Assembly (NCBI GenBank): GCA_024235955.1
Contig: JACKLJ010000004.1
Location: 124,001-188,000, forward strand
From: Burkholderiaceae bacterium
GTDB taxonomy: Bacteria > Pseudomonadota > Gammaproteobacteria > Burkholderiales > Burkholderiaceae_C
Direction of reading: 5' to 3'
Length of the DNA: 64,000 bases
In this document: one piece after another, positions 46,097-55,500 of the stretch
Layout of the letters: each line of letters opens with the position of its first letter
Numbering within the stretch: position 1 is the stretch's first letter
Made by a program: the position numbers and the translations under genes
Notes under the pieces: model-generated
Database searches by the model: none
Told to the model about the DNA's origin: nothing
What the model saw: only the letters and a program-made list of their open reading frames with translations

Positions 46097-46156
46097 ATGC
46101 TATTTTTTGGATAGCTGCCTGCGCCCGCCACGCGTGGCCTGGCAGCCGAAAAGATC
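46097..46156 (+). repeat. dispersed TAGCTG repeat, copy 10
   Basis: GGATAGCTGCCTGCGCCCGC followed by CACGCGTGGCCTGGCAGCCGAAA. It lies between the convergent OsmC-family and coq7 genes. Confidence 0.88.
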
Positions 46157-46207
46157 ATTAAATTCGCCAGCTGGCCGGGGGGTGCGCAGAAGGCTGCCCA
46201 GGCCGCA

Positions 46208-46840
46208 TCAGAGGTAATGCGCGGTGCCGGTCATGACCCGCGCGGCCAGCCGCATCAGGCCTGGCAGGGGCTGGGGCAGGGGCGTGCCGCCTGCGTCGAG
46301 CGCCTCGTCGGCGTGGCGCTCCTCGTCGGCCTTCATCTGCGCGACGATGGCGCGCGACGGCGCGTCCGCCGCGGGCAGGCGCCGCAGGTGGCCGTCCAGG
46401 TGCGCTTCCACCTGGCGCTCGGTCTCCACCACGAAGCCCAGGCTCATGCGCTCGCCGCCCAGGCGCCCAGCCGCCAGCCCGATGGCGAAGGCGCCGGCGT
46501 ACCAGAGCGGGTTCAGCAGCGATGGGCGGTCGCCCAGTTCCTCCAGGCGGTCGCGCGTCCAGGCCAGGTGATCGGTTTCGTCGCGCGCGGCCCGCTCGAA
46601 CTGCTCGCGCAAGGTTTCGTCGCGGGTGGTGAGCGCCTGCGCGGTGTACAGCGCCTGGGCACACACCTCGCCCACGTGGTTGACGCGCATCAACGCGCCG
46701 GACAGGCGGCGCTCGTCCGGCGTCAGCTCGGCAGGCGCGGCCGTGCCGCGGGCCGGGTTGGCGCGCGCAGCCGCGGGGTGGGCGAAGATGGCGCGCAGGG
46801 CGCCGTCGGCGGCGGAAAGAAGGCGATCGAGGCCGGTCAT
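46208..46840 (-). CDS. coq7: demethoxyubiquinone hydroxylase Coq7
   Basis: 210 residues. The di-iron carboxylate enzyme hydroxylates 2-polyprenyl-3-methyl-6-methoxy-benzoquinone in ubiquinone synthesis, replacing UbiF in many betaproteobacteria. Iron-ligand motifs are RVNHVGEVCAQALY, ARDETDHLAW, VVETERQVEAHL, and KADEERHADEA. ATG at 46840. The first 35 residues are variable. It works in the same pathway as IspB. Confidence 0.95.
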   Translation of the reverse strand: MTGLDRLLSAADGALRAIFAHPAAARANPARGTAAPAELTPDERRLSGALMRVNHVGEVCAQALYTAQALTTRDETLREQFERAARDETDHLAWTRDRLEELGDRPSLLNPLWYAGAFAIGLAAGRLGGERMSLGFVVETERQVEAHLDGHLRRLPAADAPSRAIVAQMKADEERHADEALDAGGTPLPQPLPGLMRLAARVMTGTAHYL

Positions 46841-47159
46841 GTCGGGGCCCTTCCGGGCGGCTTGGGGGGGATGGGCGGCACGAAATGCTGCGCAGCTGCA
46901 TTTATTGTGCCAAGATCGGCGCCGCACCCTCAAAGCATGCGTTGTTGCGCAAGGCCAACAGGCACCTCGGCCTTGTTGCATGGTCACAACGAAATGCCAG
47001 CCGGCTCGCCGATTCCGGCACACAGCCTTTGCAGTTTGCCGGCAGGTCTGGTGCAATAGCAACAACTTCCCAACCGGGGAGGTTGGCCCGGGGAACCGGC
47101 GGGAATCGCAGACGGACCCTTCGCACCGGCGCCCTATGTTTAACCTTGGAGAACTTGCA
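46841..47159. other. 319 bp intergenic region between coq7 and the porin gene
   Basis: No convincing ORF was seen. It must hold the divergent promoters of coq7 and the porin gene, but I find no strong -35/-10 pair. A GGAG ribosome-binding site lies about 8 bp before the porin ATG. Confidence 0.6.
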
Positions 47160-48086
47160 ATGAAAAAATCTCTCATCGCTCTGGCCGTGCTGGGTGCATC
47201 CGGTGCCGCAATGGCGCAGTCTTCCGTGACCCTGTACGGCGTGGCCGACGCGGGCCTGGCCAAGCTGGAAGGCGTGAGCAGCCAGATGTCCAGCGCCGGT
47301 CGGATGAACAACGGCATCAGCCGTCTGGGCGTGCGTGGCGTCGAAGACATGGGTGGCGGCCTGAAGGCTGGCTTCAACTTCGAATCCGGCCTGACGCTGG
47401 AAAACGGTGACTACGCCGGTTCGGGCGGCGGTTTCTGGGGCCGTGCCGCCAACCTGTGGCTGGGTGGCAACTGGGGTACCTTCAAGATGGGCCGTACCCT
47501 GAACCCGTCGTTCTACGGTCTGGCCACCTGGGAACTGACCGGCGCCGCCAACTACTCCGTGGTCGCCAACACCTACAGCGTCGCTGGTTCCGGCGCTCGT
47601 AACAGCAGCCAGTTCAGCTACAAGACGCCCGATGGTCTGGGTGGCTTCAGCGCCGAGCTGGGCTATGTGATGAAGCCCGACAACGGTGGCAACGCCAAGT
47701 GGGATGCCAACGTGATCTACGCGAACGGCCCGATCCGTGCTGGCCTGTCGGTGAACAAGACCAAAGGCCAAAAAGTTGGCTACGCGTTGGGTGCCAAGTA
47801 CAACTTCGGCAGCTTCGCAGTGGCTGGTTCGTACAACGACGCTCACTATGACAAGAGCGCCGGCGTCGGTCGTCGCGGCGTGTCGATTGGTGGTTCGGCG
47901 ATGTTCGGTCCGTTCACGCTTACCGCTGACGTGACCCGTGACTTGAAGAACGCCGCTGGCAAGAAGTACACCAACTTCCTGCTGGAAGGCAAGTACGCCC
48001 TGTCCAAGCGCACCTTCGTGTACCTGGCCGGCCTGCGTCTGGACAGCACCAACAACTACGGCCTGGGCGTTCGCCACAACTTCTGA
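47160..48086 (+). CDS. Gram-negative (betaproteobacterial) porin
   Basis: 308 residues. The signal peptide MKKSLIALAVLGASGAAMA is cleaved before QSSVTLYGVADAGL, the usual first beta-strand of this OmpC-like porin family. SRLGVRGVEDMGGGLKAGF and GLGVRHNF at the C-terminal end (terminal Phe recognised by the BAM complex) fit a 16-strand trimeric barrel. Codon usage is strongly biased (GGT, CGT, AAC), unlike neighbours, indicating very high expression. ATG at 47160 with GGAG upstream. A strong terminator follows. Confidence 0.95.
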   Translation: MKKSLIALAVLGASGAAMAQSSVTLYGVADAGLAKLEGVSSQMSSAGRMNNGISRLGVRGVEDMGGGLKAGFNFESGLTLENGDYAGSGGGFWGRAANLWLGGNWGTFKMGRTLNPSFYGLATWELTGAANYSVVANTYSVAGSGARNSSQFSYKTPDGLGGFSAELGYVMKPDNGGNAKWDANVIYANGPIRAGLSVNKTKGQKVGYALGAKYNFGSFAVAGSYNDAHYDKSAGVGRRGVSIGGSAMFGPFTLTADVTRDLKNAAGKKYTNFLLEGKYALSKRTFVYLAGLRLDSTNNYGLGVRHNF

Positions 48087-48133
48087 TCGTCTCGGCTGCC
48101 TTCGGGCAGCTTCGATCGGCAGTGCCGAGTTGC

Positions 48134-48162
48134 AAAAAAGCCGCCTCCGGGCGGCTTTTTTC
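48134..48162 (+). terminator. intrinsic terminator of the porin gene
   Basis: A symmetric hairpin AAAAAAGCCGCC-TCCG-GGCGGCTTTTTT with 12 bp pairing, about 48 bp after the porin stop. Confidence 0.92.
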
Positions 48163-48359
48163 ATGGCTGCGTCAAAAGTGGATGTGCACAGGCCGACAGT
48201 CCAGGCGCCGGGCGCCGCATTCAACGATGTGGGCTCGTTTCAGGCCCACTCAGTGGCGCGCCTTTCGGTAGGCGAGATGCCAGTGCGATAGGAGCAAACC
48301 CTGTCCTGGCACCGCTCTTGCTCTGCTAGCATCGTGCGGTTATCCCTTTTGCAGTTTCC

Positions 48360-49340
48360 ATGGGTGCCTTTCTTCTCCGCCGCCTGATTCAGGCCGTCCT
48401 GGTCATGGTGGCGGTCGCCTTTGTGGCGTTCCTGCTGTTCCAGTACGTCGGGGATCCGGTGGTGTTCCTGCTCGGCCAGGACGCCACGCCCGCTCAGCGT
48501 GCGGCGCTGCGCGCCGATCTGGGGCTGGACCAACCCTTTGTCGTGCAGTTCGGGCATTTCCTCGCCAATGCGGTGCAGGGTGAATTCGGGCTGAGCCTGC
48601 GCCTGGGTGCCAAGGTGTCGCGCCTGCTGGGCGAACGCTTTCCCGCCACCTTCGAGCTGGCGCTGGTGGCCGCCGCGCTGGCGCTGCTGATCGGGGTGCC
48701 GATGGGGGTCTACGCCGCGCTCAAGCGCGGCAACTTCCTGAGCCAGGTGTTCATGACCTTCTCGCTGCTCGGTGTGTCGCTGCCGACATTCCTGATCGGC
48801 ATTCTGCTGATCCTGGTGTTCTCGGTCTGGCTGGGCTGGCTGCCCAGCTTCGGCCGCGGCGAGACGGTGCAGATCGGCTGGTGGAGCACGGGCCTGCTCA
48901 CGGTCGATGGCTGGCTGCACATCATCCTGCCGGCCATCACGCTGGCGATCTTCCAGCTCACCCTGATCCTGCGCCTGGTGCGTGCCGAGATGCTGGAGGT
49001 GCTGCGCACCGACTACATCAAGTTCGCCCGTGCCCGCGGCCTGACCGACCGCGCCATCCACTTCGGCCATGCGCTCAAGAACACGCTGGTGCCGGTGATG
49101 ACGATCACCGGGCTGCAACTGGGTGGCCTGATCGCCTTTGCCATCATCACCGAAACCGTGTTCCAGTGGCCGGGCATGGGCCTGCTGTTCATCCAGGCCG
49201 TCACCTTTGCCGACATCCCCGTGATGGCCGCCTACCTGTGCCTGATCGCGCTGATCTTCGTGGTCATCAACCTGATCGTCGACATGCTGTACGTGGTGGT
49301 GGATCCGCGCCTGCGCGTGGCCACCGCCGGAGGCCATTGA
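48360..49340 (+). CDS. dppB: peptide ABC transporter permease, DppB family
   Basis: 326 residues with six predicted membrane segments, from FLLRRLIQAVLVMVAVAFVAF to LIFVVINLIVDMLYVVVDPRLR, the family's closing signature. The EAA-type loop facing the ATPase is near DYIKFARARGLTDRAIHFGHALKN (about 221-244). ATG at 48360. First gene of the operon dppB-binding protein-dppC-dppD-dppF. Peptide specificity is inferred from family; gene symbol by similarity. Confidence 0.9.
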   Translation: MGAFLLRRLIQAVLVMVAVAFVAFLLFQYVGDPVVFLLGQDATPAQRAALRADLGLDQPFVVQFGHFLANAVQGEFGLSLRLGAKVSRLLGERFPATFELALVAAALALLIGVPMGVYAALKRGNFLSQVFMTFSLLGVSLPTFLIGILLILVFSVWLGWLPSFGRGETVQIGWWSTGLLTVDGWLHIILPAITLAIFQLTLILRLVRAEMLEVLRTDYIKFARARGLTDRAIHFGHALKNTLVPVMTITGLQLGGLIAFAIITETVFQWPGMGLLFIQAVTFADIPVMAAYLCLIALIFVVINLIVDMLYVVVDPRLRVATAGGH

Positions 49341-49399
49341 TCCCTGTGGCCGTTGCTCCCTGTTGTTTCCTCACCCATTGTTGCCAAGGAGAGAGTCCG

Positions 49400-50986
49400 A
49401 TGAAAGTCCAGAAGAAACTGATTGCCGCCGCCATCGCCGGGGCCTTGCTGGCCATGGCGCCCGGGGCCTTTGCGCAGACCTTGCGCGTGGCCAACCAGGG
49501 CGACGCGCTGTCGATGGACCCGCACTCGCTGAACGAGTCGCTGCAGCTCTCGGTCGACAGCAACGCCTACGAGGCGCTGGTGGGCTGGAACAAGAAGCTC
49601 GAGATGGTGCCGATGCTGGCCACCTCGTGGAAGCAGACCTCGCCCACGGTGTGGCGCTTCGAGCTGCGCAAGGGCGTGCAGTTCTACGACGGCACGCCGT
49701 TCACCGCCGACGATGTGGTGTTCACCATGGGCCGGATCATGGCCGACGGCTCCGACATGAAGAGCTACGGCACCGACGTCAAGGAAACGCGCAAGATCGA
49801 CGACCACACGGTCGAGATCGAGACCAAGGCGCCGCAACCCATCCTGCCGCGCATCCTGTCGCAGGTCTACATCATGAGCAAGAAATGGTGCGAGGCCAAC
49901 AACGCCGTCAAGCCGGTGGATCGCCGCAAGGGGGTCGAGAACACTGCGTCGTTCAAGACCAACGGCACCGGCCCGTTCCACGTGCGTGAGCGCCAGCCTG
50001 GCGTGCGCACCGTGTTCGTGCGCAATCCGCGCTACTGGGGCAAGGTCGAGAGCAACGCCCAGGAAGTCGTCTTCACCCCCATCTCCAACCCGGCCACCCG
50101 TGTCGCTGCGCTGCTGTCGGGCGAGGTCGACATCATGGAGCCGGTGCCCGTCCAGGACGTGGCCCGCGTCAACGCCAACCCCAGCACCCACGCGCTGGTG
50201 GGGCCCGAGCTGCGCACCATCTTCCTGGGCATGGACCAGAAGCGCGACGAGCTGCTGTTCTCCAACGTGAAGGGCAAGAACCCGTTCAAGGACAAGCGCG
50301 TGCGCCAGGCCTTCTACCAGGCCATCGACATCGAAGGCATCAAGCGCACGGTGATGCGCGGCGCCTCGCGTCCCACCGCTCTCATGGTCGGCCCCGGCAT
50401 CAACGGCTGGACGGCCGAGCAGGACAAGCGCATGCCCTACGACGTGGAAGCCGCCAAGAAGCTGATGGCCGACGCCGGCTATCCCAACGGCTTCGAGGTG
50501 GCCATGAACTGCCCGAACGACCGCTACGTGAACGACGCGCAGATCTGCCAGGCCGTGGCCGCCAACCTGTCCAAGATCAACGTCAAGATCGATCTGCAGG
50601 CCGAGACCAAGGGTACCTACTTCCCGAAGATCCTGCGCCGCGACACCAGCTTCTACATGCTGGGCTGGACGCCGTCCACCTACGACGCGCACAACGCCCT
50701 GAACGCCCTGATGCGCTGCCCCAACGACAAGACCGGCGCCGGCCAGTTCAACCTGGGCAGCTACTGCAACCCCAAGCTGGACGAGCTGACCGAGAAGATC
50801 GGCTCCGAAACCGATCAGGCCAAGCGCGCCGCCATGATCAAGGAAGCCTTCCAGATCCACATGGACGACATCGGCCACCTGACGCTGCACCAGCAGACCC
50901 TGGCCTGGGGCGCGAGCAAGAAGCTGGAGGTCACGCAAATGGCCGACAACTTCATGCCCTTCAAGTGGATCGTGATCAAGAAGTAA
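49400..50986 (+). CDS. peptide ABC transporter substrate-binding protein (SBP_bac_5)
   Basis: 528 residues. The signal peptide MKVQKKLIAAAIAGALLAM...AFA is followed by TLRVANQGDALSMDPHSLNE and KGVQFYDGTPFTADDVVFT, the family signature region, with KDKRVRQAFYQAIDIEGIKR later. It is a periplasmic (non-lipoprotein) receptor for peptides or related ligands. AAGGAGAG lies 8 bp before the ATG. Unusually it sits between the two permease genes and not at the operon start. Confidence 0.92.
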   Translation: MKVQKKLIAAAIAGALLAMAPGAFAQTLRVANQGDALSMDPHSLNESLQLSVDSNAYEALVGWNKKLEMVPMLATSWKQTSPTVWRFELRKGVQFYDGTPFTADDVVFTMGRIMADGSDMKSYGTDVKETRKIDDHTVEIETKAPQPILPRILSQVYIMSKKWCEANNAVKPVDRRKGVENTASFKTNGTGPFHVRERQPGVRTVFVRNPRYWGKVESNAQEVVFTPISNPATRVAALLSGEVDIMEPVPVQDVARVNANPSTHALVGPELRTIFLGMDQKRDELLFSNVKGKNPFKDKRVRQAFYQAIDIEGIKRTVMRGASRPTALMVGPGINGWTAEQDKRMPYDVEAAKKLMADAGYPNGFEVAMNCPNDRYVNDAQICQAVAANLSKINVKIDLQAETKGTYFPKILRRDTSFYMLGWTPSTYDAHNALNALMRCPNDKTGAGQFNLGSYCNPKLDELTEKIGSETDQAKRAAMIKEAFQIHMDDIGHLTLHQQTLAWGASKKLEVTQMADNFMPFKWIVIKK

Positions 50987-51008
50987 GGCGGCTTGTGGCA
51001 GGCGTCCC

Positions 51009-51067
51009 GGTTTTGCATGAAATCGGGCGCTTGCCCTTGCCAAGCAGGCGCAGAAAGCTATGAATTC
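51009..51067 (-). repeat. dispersed TAGCTG repeat, copy 11
   Basis: Reverse orientation: TCATAGCTTTCTGCGCCTGC, TTGGCAAGGGCAAGCGCCCG, ATTTCATGCAAAACC. It occupies the gap between the binding-protein gene and dppC, touching the dppC ATG. Confidence 0.8.
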
Positions 51068-51979
51068 ATGAGCAATCTGGTCGTTCGCTGGTGGGACAGC
51101 GACGTGGGCTACAGCTTCCGCCACTCGCCCACGGCCATGGTGGCGGCGCTGATCGCGCTGCTGTGCATCGTCTGCGGGCTGTTCGCCCACTGGGTGGCGC
51201 CGCACAACCCGCTGGATCTCACCACGCTGGACCTGATGGACGCCCGCCTGCCGCCGGCCTGGATGGAGGGCGGTACCGGCAAATACCTGCTCGGCACCGA
51301 CGAGCAGGGCCGCGATATCCTTTCGGCCCTCTTCTACGGCGCGCGCATCTCGCTCATCGTGGGCGGTATCTCGGTGGTCATCTCGGTCATCGTCGGCGTG
51401 GCATTGGGCCTGCTGGCCGGCTTCGTGGGCGGCTGGGTCGATGCCTTCCTGATGCGCCTGTGCGACGTGATGCTGTCCTTCCCCGCCATCCTGATCGCGC
51501 TGATGATCGCCGGCGTGGCCCGGGCCATCTACCCCAATGCCAACGAACAGGTGTCGTTCGGCGTGCTGATCGTGGCGATCTCGCTCACCGGCTGGGTGCA
51601 GTACGCGCGCACGGTGCGCGGCTCCACGCTGGTGGAGCGCGGCAAGGAGTACGTGCAGGCCGCCCGCGTGACCGGCGTGTCATCCATGAAGATCATGTAC
51701 CGCCACGTGCTGCCCAACGTCACCGGCCCGGTGCTGGTGCTGGCCACGGTGCAGCTGGCCACGGCCATCATCACCGAGGCTACGCTGTCCTTCCTGGGGG
51801 TGGGTGTGCCGCCCACCTCGCCCTCGCTCGGTACCCTGATCAACAACGGCAACGCCGTGCTGTTCTCGGGCGAATGGTGGGTGCTGCTCTTTCCGGCCGG
51901 GATGCTGATCCTGATCGCGCTTTCGGTGAACCTGCTGGGCGACTGGCTGCGGGATGCGCTGAACCCGAGGCTCAACTGA
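51068..51979 (+). CDS. dppC: peptide ABC transporter permease, DppC family
   Basis: 303 residues. An OppC_N-type first segment (SPTAMVAALIALLCIVCGLFA) is followed by GTDEQGRDILSALFYGARISL, the DppC signature, and the ATPase-contact loop YVQAARVTGVSSMKIMYRHVLPN near 195-217. It ends with NLLGDWLRDALNPRL. Translation would start directly at the edge of a repeat, with no visible ribosome-binding site. Confidence 0.92.
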   Translation: MSNLVVRWWDSDVGYSFRHSPTAMVAALIALLCIVCGLFAHWVAPHNPLDLTTLDLMDARLPPAWMEGGTGKYLLGTDEQGRDILSALFYGARISLIVGGISVVISVIVGVALGLLAGFVGGWVDAFLMRLCDVMLSFPAILIALMIAGVARAIYPNANEQVSFGVLIVAISLTGWVQYARTVRGSTLVERGKEYVQAARVTGVSSMKIMYRHVLPNVTGPVLVLATVQLATAIITEATLSFLGVGVPPTSPSLGTLINNGNAVLFSGEWWVLLFPAGMLILIALSVNLLGDWLRDALNPRLN

Positions 51980-51980
51980 T

Positions 51981-52076
51981 GCTCCCCCCTGAGCCGCTGA
52001 CGCGTCTTCCCCCCTCTTACTTCGTGAGGGGGGACAACGCCAGTGCTCGGTACAAGCCCGAGCACGGCGTTCACGC
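51981..52076. repeat. C/G-rich hairpin-bearing repeat between dppC and dppD
   Basis: Contains the perfect stem CCCCCCTC/GAGGGGGG (52009-52016 and 52026-52033) with a 9 nt loop. The C-run/G-run character resembles 61920-62018. It lies within the operon and has no coding potential. Confidence 0.5.
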
Positions 52077-52146
52077 GCATGGCCAGCTCCGCGGCCTGCT
52101 GGGGGGTGGATTCATGACGCTGGATGACCGCTGCCGGGTTGCTCGA

Positions 52147-52216
52147 AATTTCAAGTCAAAAGTGACTTTGGCCCTTTGCTGACGGGCGCAGGCAGCTATC
52201 AAAACAGAAGTATTTT
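52147..52216 (-). repeat. dispersed TAGCTG repeat, copy 12
   Basis: Reverse orientation: TGATAGCTGCCTGCGCCCGT, CAGCAAAGGGCCAAAGTCAC, TTTTGACTTGAAATTT. Directly upstream of dppD. Confidence 0.9.
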
Positions 52217-52225
52217 CAACCCACG

Positions 52226-53221
52226 ATGTCCCTGCTCGAAGTCCGCAACCTGGTCGTTGAATTCCCCACGCGGTGCGCCACGCTGCGCGCGCTGGACGAC
52301 ATCTCCTTCGAGATCGCCCCGGGCGAGATCCTGGGTGTGGTGGGTGAGTCCGGCGCCGGCAAGTCGCTCACCGGCGCGTCCATCATCGGCCTGCTGGAGC
52401 CGCCGGGCCGCGTGGCCGGCGGCGAGATCCTGCTGGAGGGCCAGCGCATCGACAACCTGCGGCACGAGCAGATGCGCCACATCCGCGGCCGCAAGATCGG
52501 CGCCATCTTCCAGGATCCGCTGACCTCGCTCAACCCGCTCTACAGCATCGGCCGCCAGCTGGTGGAGACCATCCAGACCCACCTGCCGCTGAACGCCCAG
52601 CAGGCGCGCGAGCGCGCCATCCAACTGCTCAAGGACACCGGCATCCCGGCGGCCGAGCAGCGCATCGACCACTACCCGCACCAGTTCTCCGGCGGCATGC
52701 GGCAGCGTGTGGTCATCGCCCTGGCGCTGGCCGCCGAGCCCAAGCTGATCGTGGCCGACGAGCCCACCACCGCGCTGGATGTCTCCATCCAGGCGCAGAT
52801 CATCGGCCTGCTCAAGCGCGTGTGCCGCGAGCACGGCGCGGCGGTGATGCTGATCACCCACGACATGGGCGTGATCGCCGAGACCTGCGACCGCGTGGCC
52901 GTGATGTACGCCGGCCGCATCGCCGAGATCGGGCCGGTGCACGAAGTCATCAACCACCCCGCGCACCCCTACACGGCCGGCCTGATGGCCTCCATCCCCG
53001 ACATGGAGGAAGAGCGCGAGCGCCTGAACCAGATCGACGGCGCCATGCCCCGCCTGAACGCCATTCCCACCGGTTGCGCCTTCAATCCGCGCTGCCCGCA
53101 GGTGTTCGACCGCTGCCGCGTCGAGCGGCCCGAGCTGATGAACGCCGGCGCCACACGCGCCGCCTGCTGGTTGCATGCGGCCGCGCCAGCCGCGGTCGCT
53201 GTGCCGGGAGCCGCAGCATGA
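52226..53221 (+). CDS. dppD: peptide ABC transporter ATPase, DppD family
   Basis: 331 residues. Walker A GESGAGKS (about 40-47), Q-loop FQDPLTSLNP, ABC signature QFSGGMRQR, Walker B LIVADEPTTALD and switch His THDMG. The C-terminal oligopeptide-transporter extension has the cysteine cluster CAFNPRCPQVFDRC, an Fe-S or structural site of the family. ATG at 52226. Its stop overlaps dppF (ATGA). Confidence 0.95.
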   Translation: MSLLEVRNLVVEFPTRCATLRALDDISFEIAPGEILGVVGESGAGKSLTGASIIGLLEPPGRVAGGEILLEGQRIDNLRHEQMRHIRGRKIGAIFQDPLTSLNPLYSIGRQLVETIQTHLPLNAQQARERAIQLLKDTGIPAAEQRIDHYPHQFSGGMRQRVVIALALAAEPKLIVADEPTTALDVSIQAQIIGLLKRVCREHGAAVMLITHDMGVIAETCDRVAVMYAGRIAEIGPVHEVINHPAHPYTAGLMASIPDMEEERERLNQIDGAMPRLNAIPTGCAFNPRCPQVFDRCRVERPELMNAGATRAACWLHAAAPAAVAVPGAAA

Positions 53222-54261
53222 GCACCCCAGAAACTCTGGCCAACGGCACCGCTGCAGCCATCGAGGCCGCCGCGCCGCTGGTGCGCGCCGAGGGCCTGGC
53301 CAAGACCTTCGACGTCTCGCCGCCCTGGCTGAACCGTGTGCTGGAACGCAAGCCGCGCCAGCTGCTGCACGCCGTGGACGAAGCCAGCTTCAGCATCCAG
53401 AAGGGCCAGACGCTGGCGCTGGTGGGTGAATCGGGCTGCGGCAAAAGCACCGTGGCGCGCCTGCTGGTCGGGCTGTACCAGCCCACGCGCGGGAGCTTTT
53501 TCTTCCGTGACCAGGATGCGCACGCCGTGTTCGCCGGCCGCGGCGGGCACCACCTGCGGCGCAGCATCCAGATGATCTTTCAGGACCCCTACGCCAGCCT
53601 CAACCCGCGCTGGCGGGTGGCCGACATCATTGCCGAACCGCTGCACGAGCACGGCATGGCCAGCTCCAGGGCCGAGGCGCAGGAACGCGTGGGCGAACTG
53701 CTGCAGTCGGTGGGCCTGGCGGCGGCCGACCGCGTCAAGTACCCGCACCAGTTCTCGGGCGGGCAGCGCCAGCGCATCTCCATTGCCCGCGCGCTGGCCA
53801 CGGCGCCCGAGTTCCTGGTGTGCGACGAGCCCACCTCCGCGCTCGACGTGTCCGTGCAGGCGCAGGTGCTCAACATCATGAAGGACCTGCAGCGCGAGCG
53901 CGGGCTCACCTACCTGTTCATCAGCCACAACCTGGCGGTGGTGCGGCACGTGAGCGACGCGGTGGGCGTGATGTACCTGGGCCGCATCGTCGAGCTGGCG
54001 CCCAAGCACGAGCTGTTCAGCCACCCGCGTCATCCCTACACGCGCATGCTGCTGGACGCGATCCCCAAGATGCACGACACCGGCCGCGCGCGCACGCCGG
54101 TCCAGGGCGAGGTGCCCAACCCGCTGAACCCGCCCACCGGCTGCACCTTCCATCCGCGCTGCCCGCACGCCAACGAGCGCTGCAAGGCCGAGCGGCCCGC
54201 GCTGATGCAGTTCCAGGGGATTCAGGTGGCCTGCCACGCGGTGGAGGAAGGCCGCATCTGA
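53218..54261 (+). CDS. dppF: peptide ABC transporter ATPase, DppF family
   Basis: 347 residues. Walker A GESGCGKS, Q-loop FQDPYASLNP, signature QFSGGQRQR, Walker B FLVCDEPTSALD and switch His SHNLA are intact. The C-terminal CTFHPRCPHANERC cysteine cluster is present. An N-terminal extension of about 20 residues precedes the domain. It starts at an ATG overlapping the dppD stop and closes the operon. A perfect 22 bp palindrome follows. Confidence 0.95.
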   Translation: MSTPETLANGTAAAIEAAAPLVRAEGLAKTFDVSPPWLNRVLERKPRQLLHAVDEASFSIQKGQTLALVGESGCGKSTVARLLVGLYQPTRGSFFFRDQDAHAVFAGRGGHHLRRSIQMIFQDPYASLNPRWRVADIIAEPLHEHGMASSRAEAQERVGELLQSVGLAAADRVKYPHQFSGGQRQRISIARALATAPEFLVCDEPTSALDVSVQAQVLNIMKDLQRERGLTYLFISHNLAVVRHVSDAVGVMYLGRIVELAPKHELFSHPRHPYTRMLLDAIPKMHDTGRARTPVQGEVPNPLNPPTGCTFHPRCPHANERCKAERPALMQFQGIQVACHAVEEGRI

Positions 54262-54269
54262 TGCGGCCC

Positions 54270-54291
54270 GGGGGCGGCAGCTGCCGCCCCC
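54270..54291. terminator. palindrome between convergent dppF and a binding-protein gene
   Basis: A perfect inverted repeat, GGGGGCGGCAG/CTGCCGCCCCC, beginning 9 bp after the dppF stop. No U-tract follows, so it may be a factor-dependent stop or 3' stabiliser. Confidence 0.45.
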
Positions 54292-54330
54292 CTTCAGGCT
54301 GACCGGCGCTGACCGCGCCGGCAGGCAGCG

Positions 54331-55500
54331 TCAGGTCAGCAGCCGGCCGCCGCTGCCGATGATGGCCACGTCGACGAAGGTGCTGCCTTCGTGGTTGCCG
54401 CGACTGAAGTTGAAGCGCATCCCGCCAGCGTCCCATCCCTCGATGCGTTCCAGACCGGCGATCAGGGACGCGCGGTTGAGCGAGCTTCCGGCACGGCGTA
54501 TGCCTTCGGCCAGCACACAGGCATCGACGTAGCCTTCCATGCTGGACAGCGAGAAGGTCTTGTGGCCCGCGGCGAGCATGTCCGACTGGTAGCGGCGCAC
54601 GAGTTCGGAGCGGGCCGCGAAGGGTGACAGCACCGGGATCGAGAAACCTACGCCGTGCGCCTGGTCGCCCATGCCGAAGATGGAGCCGGCACTGATGGAA
54701 ATGCCGTAGATCGTGCTGTTGCCGCCCGCCGCCCGCAGCGCCTTGATGAAGGCGGCCGCCGTGCCCGCCAGACCGACGATCACGATCTGCGGCGAGGCCT
54801 TGGCGATCTCCTTGGCCGCCGGGTCGACTTCCATGCTGGTGGTGCCGGGGGTGGTGGCGATCACCACCGGCTCGATCTTGTGGCGGGCCATCGCCGCCGT
54901 GAAGCCGGCCAGCAGGGACTGGCCCAGGGGATCCTTGGGGTGCACCAGGCCGATGCGGGTCTGGCCGACGGAGCTCGCCTGCGCCACCAGACGTTCGATC
55001 TCCTGGTCGTAGTTGGCACGAACCCAGAAGGCGTTGGGTGAGGGCTTCTTGCGCAGTGCCACGGTGCCGGTGTTGGGGCCCACCACCGCCAGACCGGGCA
55101 CCGCGTCGATCACCGCGGCCGTCTGGCGCGTGCCCAGCGGGTGCAGGATGGCCAGCACCGCCGGGTCTTCCGCCAGCGCCAGGGCGTTGGCCTTGGACAC
55201 GTCCGGCTTGAAGCCATCGTCCTTCATCACCAGCTCGACCTTGCTACCGTTGATGCCGCCGGCCTTGTTGAGCGCGTCGAAATACGCGCTCGAGCCCAGG
55301 AACAGGCCGGAGCCGTTGGCTTTCTCGACACCGCTGTTGTCGAACGTCGTGCCGATGCGGATCACGCGGCTTCCGGCCGACTGCGCCATCGCGGGCAGTC
55401 CGAGCCCGGCCGCGGCCGACGAGGCGGCGAACTGGAGCACGGTGCGGCGGCGCAAGGCTGCGGCAGGCGGAAACATTTTGGATGAACGATCGGCAGACAT
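54331..55500 (-). CDS. ABC transporter substrate-binding protein, Leu/Ile/Val-type (Peripla_BP_6), Tat signal
   Basis: 389 residues. A twin-arginine-type signal (RRRTVLQFAASSAAAGLGLPAMA, about 17-39) is followed by IRIGTTFDNSGVEKANG and a two-lobed type I periplasmic binding fold. Such proteins bind branched-chain amino acids, amides or aromatic acids. No cognate permease or ATPase genes adjoin it, so it is an orphan receptor here. ATG at 55500. Confidence 0.87.
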   Translation of the reverse strand: MSADRSSKMFPPAAALRRRTVLQFAASSAAAGLGLPAMAQSAGSRVIRIGTTFDNSGVEKANGSGLFLGSSAYFDALNKAGGINGSKVELVMKDDGFKPDVSKANALALAEDPAVLAILHPLGTRQTAAVIDAVPGLAVVGPNTGTVALRKKPSPNAFWVRANYDQEIERLVAQASSVGQTRIGLVHPKDPLGQSLLAGFTAAMARHKIEPVVIATTPGTTSMEVDPAAKEIAKASPQIVIVGLAGTAAAFIKALRAAGGNSTIYGISISAGSIFGMGDQAHGVGFSIPVLSPFAARSELVRRYQSDMLAAGHKTFSLSSMEGYVDACVLAEGIRRAGSSLNRASLIAGLERIEGWDAGGMRFNFSRGNHEGSTFVDVAIIGSGGRLLT

